A stretch of 64,000 nucleotides of DNA, from positions 127,782 through 191,781 of the forward strand of contig CAJTOO010000001.1 of assembly GCA_910577735.1 (NCBI GenBank), in the 5' to 3' direction. Position numbers and translations under genes: made by a program. Under the pieces are notes generated by a model, which saw only the letters and a list, made by a program, of their open reading frames with translations, was not told the DNA's origin and did no database searches. Below, in pieces: positions 52,545 to 60,467 of this stretch (its first letter is position 1; each line of letters opens with the position of its first letter). The DNA is from an uncultured Lachnospiraceae bacterium. Lineage in GTDB: Bacteria; Bacillota; Clostridia; Lachnospirales; Lachnospiraceae.

Positions 52545-53615
52545 CTAAAATCTTCCCTTAAAATCAGTTGTTGCACATTTCTCCAACGGGAATTTCACAC
52601 TGCCCCCCTCTGCCGCCGACTTATAAATCGCCAACACAAGCTCCAGCGCCCGTTTTCCGTCCATGGCCGTGACATAGGGCTGTCGGTCGTTCTTTATGGC
52701 ATTGATCATATCCGCATAGAGCGGTGTATGACCGTATCCGTACACATTCGGCGGGTTCTCGTGAAACTTTGCCTTGACCTGCACCGGATCGTCAAGAAGA
52801 TCCGAAAACCTCCACTCCTCTATTACATTGACAGACTGTCCGCCCGCTTTTACAGTGCCTTTTTCCCCGAAAATATACAGCGTCTCCTCCAGATTACTCG
52901 GATAAACATCCGTTGTTCCCTCAACGATGCCGTAGCTTCCGTTTTTAAACTTTATCAGGGCGATTCCCATATCCTCCGCCTCGATATAATTATGGTTCAG
53001 CCTATCCGTCATCCCCACTACTTCATCAATCTCGCCGCCCATCATCCAACGCAGCAGGTCAATGTTGTGAATACACTGGTTCATCAGTGCACCGCCGTCC
53101 TGCTCCCAGGTACCCCGCCAGGACGCTCTGTCGTAGTACTCATGATCTCTGCACCACCTGATATGAGCTGTCCCATAGAATAACTTTCCGAAACGATTCA
53201 TGTCGATAGCTTCCCGTATAATCTGTACAGACTTATTGAATCGATTCTGATGACAGGCACACACCTTCACGTGATGTTTGATGGCGGCTGCTATCATTGC
53301 ATCCGCATCTGCGATAGAAAGAGCAATTGGCTTCTCAATAATACAGTTGCAGCCATGTTCAATACAAAACAGTGCAATCTGGGCGTGCTTGCCACTCTCC
53401 GTGCAAATCGCCACCAGTTCCGGCTTCTCCTTCTCCACCATCTCCTGATAATCCATATACTGCTTCACATCCGCATCCAGCCTGAACTTGAGTGCCTTAT
53501 CCTTCATACATGCCGGCACTATGTCACAGATTGCAACCAATTGCAGTTCATTGTTCTGCGCTGCCGCAATATGGTTTGGTGAAATACGGCCGCAGCCAAT
53601 CAATGCATATTTCAT
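52545..53615 (-). CDS. Gfo/Idh/MocA family oxidoreductase
   Basis: A 356-residue NAD(P)-dependent sugar dehydrogenase. The dinucleotide-binding start KYALIGCGRISPNHI and the EKPIALSIADADAMI block with catalytic Lys are clear; GGALMNQCIHNIDLLRWMMG near residue 180 holds the second catalytic part. It resembles enzymes such as WlbA/WbpB that oxidise UDP-sugar acids at C3, setting up amination. The ATG at 53615 follows GGGAG; an in-frame ATG 9 codons earlier is part of the upstream region. It may feed the aminotransferase at 49050-50183. Confidence 0.92.
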   Translation of the reverse strand: MKYALIGCGRISPNHIAAAQNNELQLVAICDIVPACMKDKALKFRLDADVKQYMDYQEMVEKEKPELVAICTESGKHAQIALFCIEHGCNCIIEKPIALSIADADAMIAAAIKHHVKVCACHQNRFNKSVQIIREAIDMNRFGKLFYGTAHIRWCRDHEYYDRASWRGTWEQDGGALMNQCIHNIDLLRWMMGGEIDEVVGMTDRLNHNYIEAEDMGIALIKFKNGSYGIVEGTTDVYPSNLEETLYIFGEKGTVKAGGQSVNVIEEWRFSDLLDDPVQVKAKFHENPPNVYGYGHTPLYADMINAIKNDRQPYVTAMDGKRALELVLAIYKSAAEGGSVKFPLEKCATTDFKGRF

Positions 53616-53660
53616 AACATTTTCTCCCATTCTCAAATACATCCGCCTGTTGATCCGGCG

Positions 53661-54860
53661 TCACCTGATAGTTTCTCTGTAAATATTGTCTCCCATCTTT
53701 TCACTTTCACCGTCACATGCGCTCTGACTGCTTCTCCTAAGTACTTCCTTGTAGACTTCCCTCTCCCATACAATGCTTTCATAGAATTCACAATCAACCA
53801 ATTCTGCATATTTCTTAATGCTCTTATCCCCCATATGATAATCACACCATTTATAAGTCAATTGCTCTGAATCTATCTCTAACATTTGATTCTGACTGAT
53901 TGAGAAGATCCCTAAATACCGGTTCTCTCTCACATATACCAATACATATTTAACTTTGAGATCTCCTTCCTGCCAGGAACTCTCCTCATCCTCCATTTCT
54001 TCAGACACTTCAACCGCACAAAGCCTATGGCTCTCCTTGTCTGCATAAATAATCCTGTTTGTCTGATATGGTATAAACCAACTATATTTTCCGGCAGCAG
54101 CAGAATATAGAAATACAGGTATTTCACATTCTTGTGTGATACAATCCTCGCCGTTGTCCATGTGTTTTTCAAAGCCGCCTGGACGAGACCCTTCACCGTT
54201 GCACGGGTATATAGCTAATCTGTTATTCTCTTCATTCCATAGATATACTTCTTCCCGATAACCTCCCAGCCAGAAATTCTCTCCATCAAAACAAATCGTG
54301 CTGTATCTCCTTCCCATATGAGGAAGTTCAAAGGTAACAATTCTTCTTGTAACAAGATCAAACTTATAAATCTTTTCAGACATTCCCGACAGACTGTATA
54401 TAGCTGTTCCAACTTTTACACTTTTTGCTATACCCCCTTCTTCACAGAGTACATACGCATTTTCAATTCGTTTTTCTCTTGGATTGATTACAAAAATGGT
54501 TTTTAATTGTATCGAAACCGCAAATATTGCTCCGTTGTATTCCCAAAAATCATATATTTCCGGACACACATCAGGGGGCATTTCCATAGGAATCGCTGAA
54601 AAAGCTCCGTCTTCTATACTGTATATCCATATATTGTTTCCAAATACCGGGAAACAATAAATTTCATTTTTATATTTCATGCATTTTGATACAGCCCTGA
54701 ACTTCCTGGATAATACATCCGGTATGTTAACCATCACTTCACATTCATAATTGCTCAGATTAAAGCAGCACAGAACATTCCGCGATCCAATAATAAACCA
54801 TGCCTTATGATCCTCAAACCACCAGTTGTCGCTCCATGGAAATATATTTGAAATATTCAT
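53661..54860 (-). CDS. Predicted beta-propeller protein, function unknown
   Basis: I do not recognise a named family. The sequence is a series of short beta-strand blocks with repeated aromatic and Gly residues, such as NVLCCFNLSNYECEVMV, IYCFPVFGNNIWIYS, KIYKFDLVTRRIVTFEL and ENFWLGGYREEVYLWN, each about 45-50 residues apart, the pattern of a kelch- or WD-like propeller. No signal peptide or membrane segment is seen. AGGAG precedes the start; ATG 54860 has the better spacing, ATG 54866 is also possible. In this locus it may be a carbohydrate-binding or scaffold protein. Confidence 0.6.
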   Translation of the reverse strand: MNISNIFPWSDNWWFEDHKAWFIIGSRNVLCCFNLSNYECEVMVNIPDVLSRKFRAVSKCMKYKNEIYCFPVFGNNIWIYSIEDGAFSAIPMEMPPDVCPEIYDFWEYNGAIFAVSIQLKTIFVINPREKRIENAYVLCEEGGIAKSVKVGTAIYSLSGMSEKIYKFDLVTRRIVTFELPHMGRRYSTICFDGENFWLGGYREEVYLWNEENNRLAIYPCNGEGSRPGGFEKHMDNGEDCITQECEIPVFLYSAAAGKYSWFIPYQTNRIIYADKESHRLCAVEVSEEMEDEESSWQEGDLKVKYVLVYVRENRYLGIFSISQNQMLEIDSEQLTYKWCDYHMGDKSIKKYAELVDCEFYESIVWEREVYKEVLRRSSQSACDGESEKMGDNIYRETIR

Positions 54861-54925
54861 TGGCATCTTTCTCCTGCTTTTAGGTGTTTCTGTCATGTCC
54901 TGTTATTATATGTTGATTGATCTGA

Positions 54926-55939
54926 TCACTTTATGTGGCAATTCCCCAGGCTTATATCATAGGTATACAATTTTGCATTTTTTTCATATTTTATTCCGCC
55001 GCAAATTTCAAAATCCTCTATATACATATCTGGTAAATAAACCCCGCAATAATTACCATTTGTAACGTATACATTTTTAAATTGTTCTCCTAAGGCATCC
55101 TTTACCGCAGTAATGGTTTCATTCACATAGGCAAAACCACCCTTCCTGAAATCATGCCATACAACAATGGAATCTTTACTCCTGGTCTGAAAGATATTTT
55201 TAGTGTCAGTGTAAACACCCAGATAGCTATGATCCCCATCTATAAAATAGAGATCTATGTTTTCTTCTATCTTGGAAAAATCAAATATCTTGGAATCTGT
55301 ATAATGATGAGAGATTTTGTCACTATAGGCCAGTCTTTCACTATAATTAGGCAGATTTAAATCTCTGCACCAGCTGTCTGCGGAAAACGGACTTCCCTCT
55401 TTCGGCGCCGTAATACTATATAACTTGTCACAACAATCCGACAAAATATTGATACTTTCACCAATGTAGGTGCCAATTTCCAGATACTTTTTACAATGAT
55501 ATTTTTCAGCCAGCGCCTTGAGAAAAACATAGTCCAGAATCTGCGATCCACCAGGAACAAAGACTAATTCCTTACACTTTATTTCTCCCTGCGCTTTTAA
55601 GAAACTGCCAAGATTTATGGTCCTGTTGTCCAGTTCTTCTTTCACGGCAGGACTCACATGATCTTCTATCGCCGGTCCGTATATTGCAACATCCAAGCCA
55701 GTGATGTTTTCCACCTCTTGCAGAATCTCTCTCCAGAAAATACTGGCAATGATGACCTTTACACCTTTCAGTTCTCTTAATACATCTGGAGATTTCATCT
55801 CCAATCCCTCAAACAAGGTACCCTGTTTGCTCTTATCATTGTCCACAAAAAACAAACACTCATATTTGTTCTGGCTCTTGAAATAGTAATAGGCGCTTTT
55901 GCCAGTGTTTCCTCCCCCATATATTACAATCTTCTCCAT
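54926..55939 (-). CDS. Rossmann-like module fused to a class I methyltransferase (TylF-like)
   Basis: Residues 1-90 are the locus module (KIVIYGGGNTGKSAYYYF). From residue 140 the protein has a methyltransferase_24/TylF-like domain: motif I YLEIGTYIGESINIL near 152 and the diagnostic LYFIDGDHSYLGVYTD near 230. Such enzymes O-methylate sugars in natural-product and polysaccharide pathways. GAGGAGAGG precedes ATG 55939; an ATG 10 codons upstream lies before it. It should methylate a sugar or end-cap of the glycan. Confidence 0.8.
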   Translation of the reverse strand: MEKIVIYGGGNTGKSAYYYFKSQNKYECLFFVDNDKSKQGTLFEGLEMKSPDVLRELKGVKVIIASIFWREILQEVENITGLDVAIYGPAIEDHVSPAVKEELDNRTINLGSFLKAQGEIKCKELVFVPGGSQILDYVFLKALAEKYHCKKYLEIGTYIGESINILSDCCDKLYSITAPKEGSPFSADSWCRDLNLPNYSERLAYSDKISHHYTDSKIFDFSKIEENIDLYFIDGDHSYLGVYTDTKNIFQTRSKDSIVVWHDFRKGGFAYVNETITAVKDALGEQFKNVYVTNGNYCGVYLPDMYIEDFEICGGIKYEKNAKLYTYDISLGNCHIK

Positions 55940-56010
55940 CGTATACCTCTCCTCATTTTCTTTTTTCACAATCTATCATGCAAATATATTCAGGAATCTG
56001 TGAACCGCAT

Positions 56011-57708
56011 TCATGATTGCTGTTTCCTCAAATGTCCCTCACTTTTTATCATTGTCTCATACACCAAATCAGCTAATAATATATTGCCTTTGTTGGAATA
56101 ATGACAATTATCTATATATACATCCGGCTTGCCATCAAAAAAAGCAATTGCGTTTGTGTATAATCCTCTGGCATCCTGCTGTGCCATCTTCCTGAATTCT
56201 AAAATTCCTTCCTTAGCATCCCTTGTTTCATGCATGGCTGTCTTGGACAAATCCATATTCTCATGAATGGCCATGGGCTGCAGGAATGCAAAAAACTTCG
56301 CGCCGTATAAGGATGTAACGCTTTCCATTATGCTGATGTTTCTGCACCAAAATTCATATAGACTCTCTGTACTCTCTACGCCGCACACAGTACTTGTGTC
56401 GCTTCTCCCCAGATCACCTGAAAAGTAATTTTCCACTCCATGACTGGTTATATTATTCACGCCGCTGAGGCTTATGACATAATCCAGTCCAAGGTACGCC
56501 CCATCTCGCAATAAGTGCAGTAGTTCCCTGGTACATCCATGCCCGCATGCAGCACCGTTAAACAACGTAATATGATAGTTTTCTCTGACTAATTTTTCAT
56601 AAAACAATTCCACCCAGGACCTTGTTCTGAAAATGCCGTCTATGGAATTAGACCCTCCCAGAACCATTATCCTGATGTCACTCTCGTTATCATCACCATA
56701 AGTAAAGAACCCCGGATATTTTGCATTGTTTGACATGTTTGACCAGCCCAGAAGCATATCCGTACAAGTCTTTTCCCAATTCTCGTATTTGAACATCTCA
56801 CAGCCCAATGATGTATAGTCTTTCTTTTCCAGCGCAAACCCTAAAGAATCTAAGAAATCACATATTTTTTCTACTTCATAGGTATCATTCTCTGTTATTA
56901 CGACCAAATCATCACTGTTACACCGTACCGATAATTCATCTAAACTGCTGATTTCTCCCTCAATCGGCACCGAATACCGCAAAAATATCTCTTTCAAACG
57001 TTCCTTTATGTCCACATGGTTTCCATACAACCATATTTTTCTATGCTCCATGACTGCATTGCTTACCAGCTGAAAAAGTCTTCCCTGCAAAATATGATTC
57101 TGCAACATGTAATTAAAAACATACACATCACCTTCATATCCTTCTAATTCCTTCAGCATCTGTTCCTGATAAGATACATGTATCGTGGCTACGATAAATG
57201 CACACTTTTCTTTCGTGTCAATCTCGCTGACTTTAAGAACCGGCAAACCATTCCAGACAGTTACATGCCCTTTACTCGTTACGCATGCCGCTTTGATTTT
57301 GATGCCGCACTCACAACATTGTCTGTAAATTTTTTCTCCATACCCGCCAATGCCATAAATATATACATCTCTTTGGCGCAGTTCCTCATTCGGTTCAATA
57401 ACTTCATCGTAAAAATAAATCCGTGTCTCTTCTCCAACAGCCTCGGCGAGCTGTTTTTTACTGTGTTCATCCGCTGCCACAAAAGTGACTTCCTGTATCC
57501 TGTCCTTGATTTGTTCTATTGACAGAATCGGACGATTCATATAATGTTGTCCGACATATCTTTCCTCTCCACTATCAATAAACCCTTTTATATCTGCTCC
57601 CCATAAAGCCAGATTTGTAAAGACTGCAACCGAATCTCTGTTTATTCCATATATATACAAATCCTTTTCCTGTATGGTCTTCGCTATAGCATAGATTGCT
57701 TTGAACAT
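56011..57708 (-). CDS. Three tandem Rossmann-like modules plus SGNH hydrolase-like domain
   Basis: A 565-residue protein. Three copies of the locus module lie in tandem, each starting with a hydrophobic strand ending YG: residues 16-103 (LYIYGINRDSVAVF), 114-203 (VYIYGIGGYGEKIYRQ) and about 223-305 (IWLYGNHVDIKERL). Residues 345-545 form an SGNH/GDSL-like domain: IMVLGGSNSIDG near 347 with the possible nucleophile Ser, ISLSGVNNITSH near 412 and the paired Asp-His in DNCHYSNKGN near 533. It may add or remove an O-acyl group. It has no signal peptide, so it should act in the cytoplasm. Confidence 0.68.
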   Translation of the reverse strand: MFKAIYAIAKTIQEKDLYIYGINRDSVAVFTNLALWGADIKGFIDSGEERYVGQHYMNRPILSIEQIKDRIQEVTFVAADEHSKKQLAEAVGEETRIYFYDEVIEPNEELRQRDVYIYGIGGYGEKIYRQCCECGIKIKAACVTSKGHVTVWNGLPVLKVSEIDTKEKCAFIVATIHVSYQEQMLKELEGYEGDVYVFNYMLQNHILQGRLFQLVSNAVMEHRKIWLYGNHVDIKERLKEIFLRYSVPIEGEISSLDELSVRCNSDDLVVITENDTYEVEKICDFLDSLGFALEKKDYTSLGCEMFKYENWEKTCTDMLLGWSNMSNNAKYPGFFTYGDDNESDIRIMVLGGSNSIDGIFRTRSWVELFYEKLVRENYHITLFNGAACGHGCTRELLHLLRDGAYLGLDYVISLSGVNNITSHGVENYFSGDLGRSDTSTVCGVESTESLYEFWCRNISIMESVTSLYGAKFFAFLQPMAIHENMDLSKTAMHETRDAKEGILEFRKMAQQDARGLYTNAIAFFDGKPDVYIDNCHYSNKGNILLADLVYETMIKSEGHLRKQQS

Positions 57709-57721
57709 CTTACATCCCCTG

Positions 57722-58774
57722 TTAAGTATTTCTGAAAATCGTATCCCATGATTTCACCACGGACTCTATCTGCATGATCTGTCCCATATTCTTCATGTTA
57801 TTGAATACCTGATCTTCTCCGAAGCTAATAAATTCCTGATAAGTCATATCCGCAATTCCATTGATATCCCATACGTTGCAATGGCAGATATGTTTAATAT
57901 AATGCTGTACAATGGTATGTTCTTTCAAAAATACTTTTTTTCCTAAATATAACAAGGCAAATATATTACCCAGAGCCTGCTGCCGCTTTATCCCGAAAAT
58001 TGCAATATCCATCTGATTCATAAACTGATAATATTCATCTGCCTTCATAAAATCAGTCATCCCAACAAATTTTTCACCAAATAAATTCTTGCCTGTTTTG
58101 ATGACCTTGTCGGCATATCCTGTATCCCCATATGACAATGGAAGGAAAATCTTAATGTCTTCTTCCCTGAATTTTACTAACTTCTCCATTATGCCAATGT
58201 GAGCATTCGTGGATGTTGCAGAATTTCCTATTTGTATTGCAGTGTATTCCTTTTTGTCTCTTGGCTGCTTTGTTACAAGATCACATTGTCTGACAATTGT
58301 ATGGGGCCCATATTGGGCACAAAGAAATCTGCCTCGTACAGCATAATTTTTCTTCATAAATTGTCTTTCTTCCGGAATGATATTTATAACTGCATGCGCA
58401 TTATTAACAACACTTTTCTTCTTATATATCTGGATATTATCGCCATAGAGAAATTTATCCCCACCCCAGAAAAACAGATCTAACTTTTTCAACAGCCTTC
58501 TGTTCCAGAAAAAGAAGTCGATAATGTCCTGTTCAAAAACGCCATGGTAAATAATTTTGTCATACTCATATATTTCCCCGGACTTCAGTTTGTCCTCTAT
58601 GTTGCGGATATATTTAACATTCCTATATTGAGATACATTGATGGAAGAATTTCCTATCTTTCTGTCTCCATAAATCCAGAAATCATGTAAGTCTTGTGTA
58701 AAATGATCCTGCACCAGCCTGATAAAATCCTCTGTTGACACAGATATACGAAACAGATGTAAAATTTTGTACAT
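57722..58774 (-). CDS. WecF-like (GT56) 4-acetamido-4,6-dideoxysugar transferase
   Basis: The sequence AIQIGNSATSTNAHIGIMEK near residue 185 and MDIAIFGIKRQQALGNIFAL near 258 are characteristic of GT56 (TDP-Fuc4NAc:lipid II N-acetylfucosaminyltransferase, WecF) of the enterobacterial common antigen. The N-terminal half (HLFRISVSTEDFIRLVQDHF) also fits. GT56 enzymes work on a lipid-linked acceptor with a 4-amino sugar donor. In a Gram-positive setting this is unusual and fits with the PerA-like aminotransferase of the same locus. The donor is inferred, not shown. Confidence 0.82.
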   Translation of the reverse strand: MYKILHLFRISVSTEDFIRLVQDHFTQDLHDFWIYGDRKIGNSSINVSQYRNVKYIRNIEDKLKSGEIYEYDKIIYHGVFEQDIIDFFFWNRRLLKKLDLFFWGGDKFLYGDNIQIYKKKSVVNNAHAVINIIPEERQFMKKNYAVRGRFLCAQYGPHTIVRQCDLVTKQPRDKKEYTAIQIGNSATSTNAHIGIMEKLVKFREEDIKIFLPLSYGDTGYADKVIKTGKNLFGEKFVGMTDFMKADEYYQFMNQMDIAIFGIKRQQALGNIFALLYLGKKVFLKEHTIVQHYIKHICHCNVWDINGIADMTYQEFISFGEDQVFNNMKNMGQIMQIESVVKSWDTIFRNT

Positions 58775-58799
58775 AGATACTTATCTCCAAACCATCCTG

Positions 58800-59465
58800 C
58801 TAAGCATGAAGTCTGCTTGACGCGTCCCGCAGACAGCCATAATAATATGCATCAAAACCAGCTTCCTTCATCTTCTTGCATACATTTTCAATATCATAAG
58901 CCGCCCTGCACAGCTCAAATGTCTTTCCATCATATATCGCAAAAGCCGCTCTGCTATCACCGTCCCTTGGCTGTCCAACAGAACCCGGATTACAATATAG
59001 CTTCTCCTGAAATCTTTTTACCTGCTGTACATGACTATGGCCCGATGCAAAAACATTACCCTCTATTTCCTCAAAATAGGTTTCTTTCAAATCCATATAT
59101 TCGTCTATGGGATTCAGCCAGCCGCCATGTACCATAGAAATGCCCTTCTCATACCTGATTACCGGCAGAGAGGCCAGCCACTCCAAATGGTCTTTCCGAA
59201 TCATCTTTCGCTGATACGCAAGACAGTCATTCACACTGCGGGATCTCTCACACTTCGTTCCCGATACCATATACCAGTCATGATTGCCCAGCACACATTT
59301 GACTTTTCTCTTCCTTAATTCATCACAGCATTCATTCACCTGACAATAATAGCCGACGATATCACCCAGACAATAAATATCTGATACACCCATCTCATCC
59401 GCCTTTTTCATAACTTCCGACAGTGCTTCATAGTTTCCATGTATATCAGACATGATAAGTACCAT
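58800..59465 (-). CDS. Metallophosphoesterase (YfcE/MJ0936 type)
   Basis: A 221-residue phosphoesterase with MSDIHGNYEAL, IYCLGDIVGYY, CVLGNHDWYM, MVHGG and FASGHSHVQQV in order, the complete two-metal site. It lacks a signal peptide. The position between a WecF-like transferase and an ATP-grasp enzyme suggests it acts on a phosphorylated intermediate of the same pathway, such as a sugar phosphate or cyclic nucleotide, but there is no direct evidence. Confidence 0.87.
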   Translation of the reverse strand: MVLIMSDIHGNYEALSEVMKKADEMGVSDIYCLGDIVGYYCQVNECCDELRKRKVKCVLGNHDWYMVSGTKCERSRSVNDCLAYQRKMIRKDHLEWLASLPVIRYEKGISMVHGGWLNPIDEYMDLKETYFEEIEGNVFASGHSHVQQVKRFQEKLYCNPGSVGQPRDGDSRAAFAIYDGKTFELCRAAYDIENVCKKMKEAGFDAYYYGCLRDASSRLHA

Positions 59466-59501
59466 TGCTGCATAATCCTCTTTTTAAAAAATGTGAACCG
59501 C

Positions 59502-60464
59502 TTACGCCCCGTCATTGTTAAACACTATGAAATCTTCCGTATATCTCACCGCTCTGCCTGTTCTTATCCTGGGCTGCTGTACCTGTCTTTTTTCTAAAAA
59601 ATACGCAACACTCATTTGTGCCTCATTGAATCCAAACGCTGACCGAATGGAGGTTGCAGACGAAATACGCGGATTGATCTCAAGTAATTTCCAACTTTCG
59701 TTATGCCTTCTAAACTGAAAATTAGTAGGTCCGATTGGCTTGAATATATTTGAAAGTGCAACAATAACTTCCCTGATATCTTCCAGATGCACTACTTCTG
59801 CTGTCTCTGTGAATCCAAGGTCTGACAGCTTCCGTTTCATGGAAATCAATGCTTTCACATTGCTGTCCATATCCAAAAAGGCCGAAACCGTATACTCTTC
59901 TGAGGAGCTTCCCACATACTCCTGCATCATAAGCCTGTCGCCTATTTCAGATTCAAATTGCGCAAATGTATTTTTGTTTTCCACTTTAACAAGACCCTTT
60001 GAGCCATACCCGCAGCGAGGTTTTAAGATAAATGGCACTGCATATCGATGAAAATCAGGTTCAATCGAAGAAGATATGCGATACTTGCTGTCTGCTTCTT
60101 TCATCCTTTCGTAAAAGTGCCATTTGTCCAAACACAAAGATATCAGCCTTTCGTTATTCAGAAGAAATTCAGCGCCTGTCTGTAACAGAATATTCCGATT
60201 TTTATTCCATACAGACATATCAATCTCAATGCCTGGAATGGCAAGATCCACTTTATATTTCTCTATCACATCAAGAAGCCAGGGTATGTACTGCTCACTG
60301 GTAGATATGGGTGCAATCTCTACAATATCCGCAAAATAATCTGCAGGGGTATTTTCATAGATTGTTGTACCAATCAACCGGTATCCGTATCCTTTTAATG
60401 ACTTTAGAATTCCATATCCGACAATGCCTGAAGCACCTGAAACCAAAATTGTATAGTTCTTCAT
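59502..60464 (-). CDS. ATP-grasp family ligase
   Basis: A 320-residue protein with an N-terminal Rossmann part (ILVSGASGIVGYGILKSL) and an ATP-grasp domain (about residues 110-290) with PFILKPRCGYGSKGLV, MQEYVGSSSEEYTVSAFLD and a metal site LLEINPRIS near residue 265. These enzymes join a carboxyl group to an amine or other nucleophile via an acyl phosphate. Linked by a 3-base gap to the ThDP enzyme just upstream, so they are co-translated. It may put an amino acid or acid group on an amino sugar; product unknown. Confidence 0.85.
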   Translation of the reverse strand: MKNYTILVSGASGIVGYGILKSLKGYGYRLIGTTIYENTPADYFADIVEIAPISTSEQYIPWLLDVIEKYKVDLAIPGIEIDMSVWNKNRNILLQTGAEFLLNNERLISLCLDKWHFYERMKEADSKYRISSSIEPDFHRYAVPFILKPRCGYGSKGLVKVENKNTFAQFESEIGDRLMMQEYVGSSSEEYTVSAFLDMDSNVKALISMKRKLSDLGFTETAEVVHLEDIREVIVALSNIFKPIGPTNFQFRRHNESWKLLEINPRISSATSIRSAFGFNEAQMSVAYFLEKRQVQQPRIRTGRAVRYTEDFIVFNNDGA

Positions 60465-60467
60465 TTT

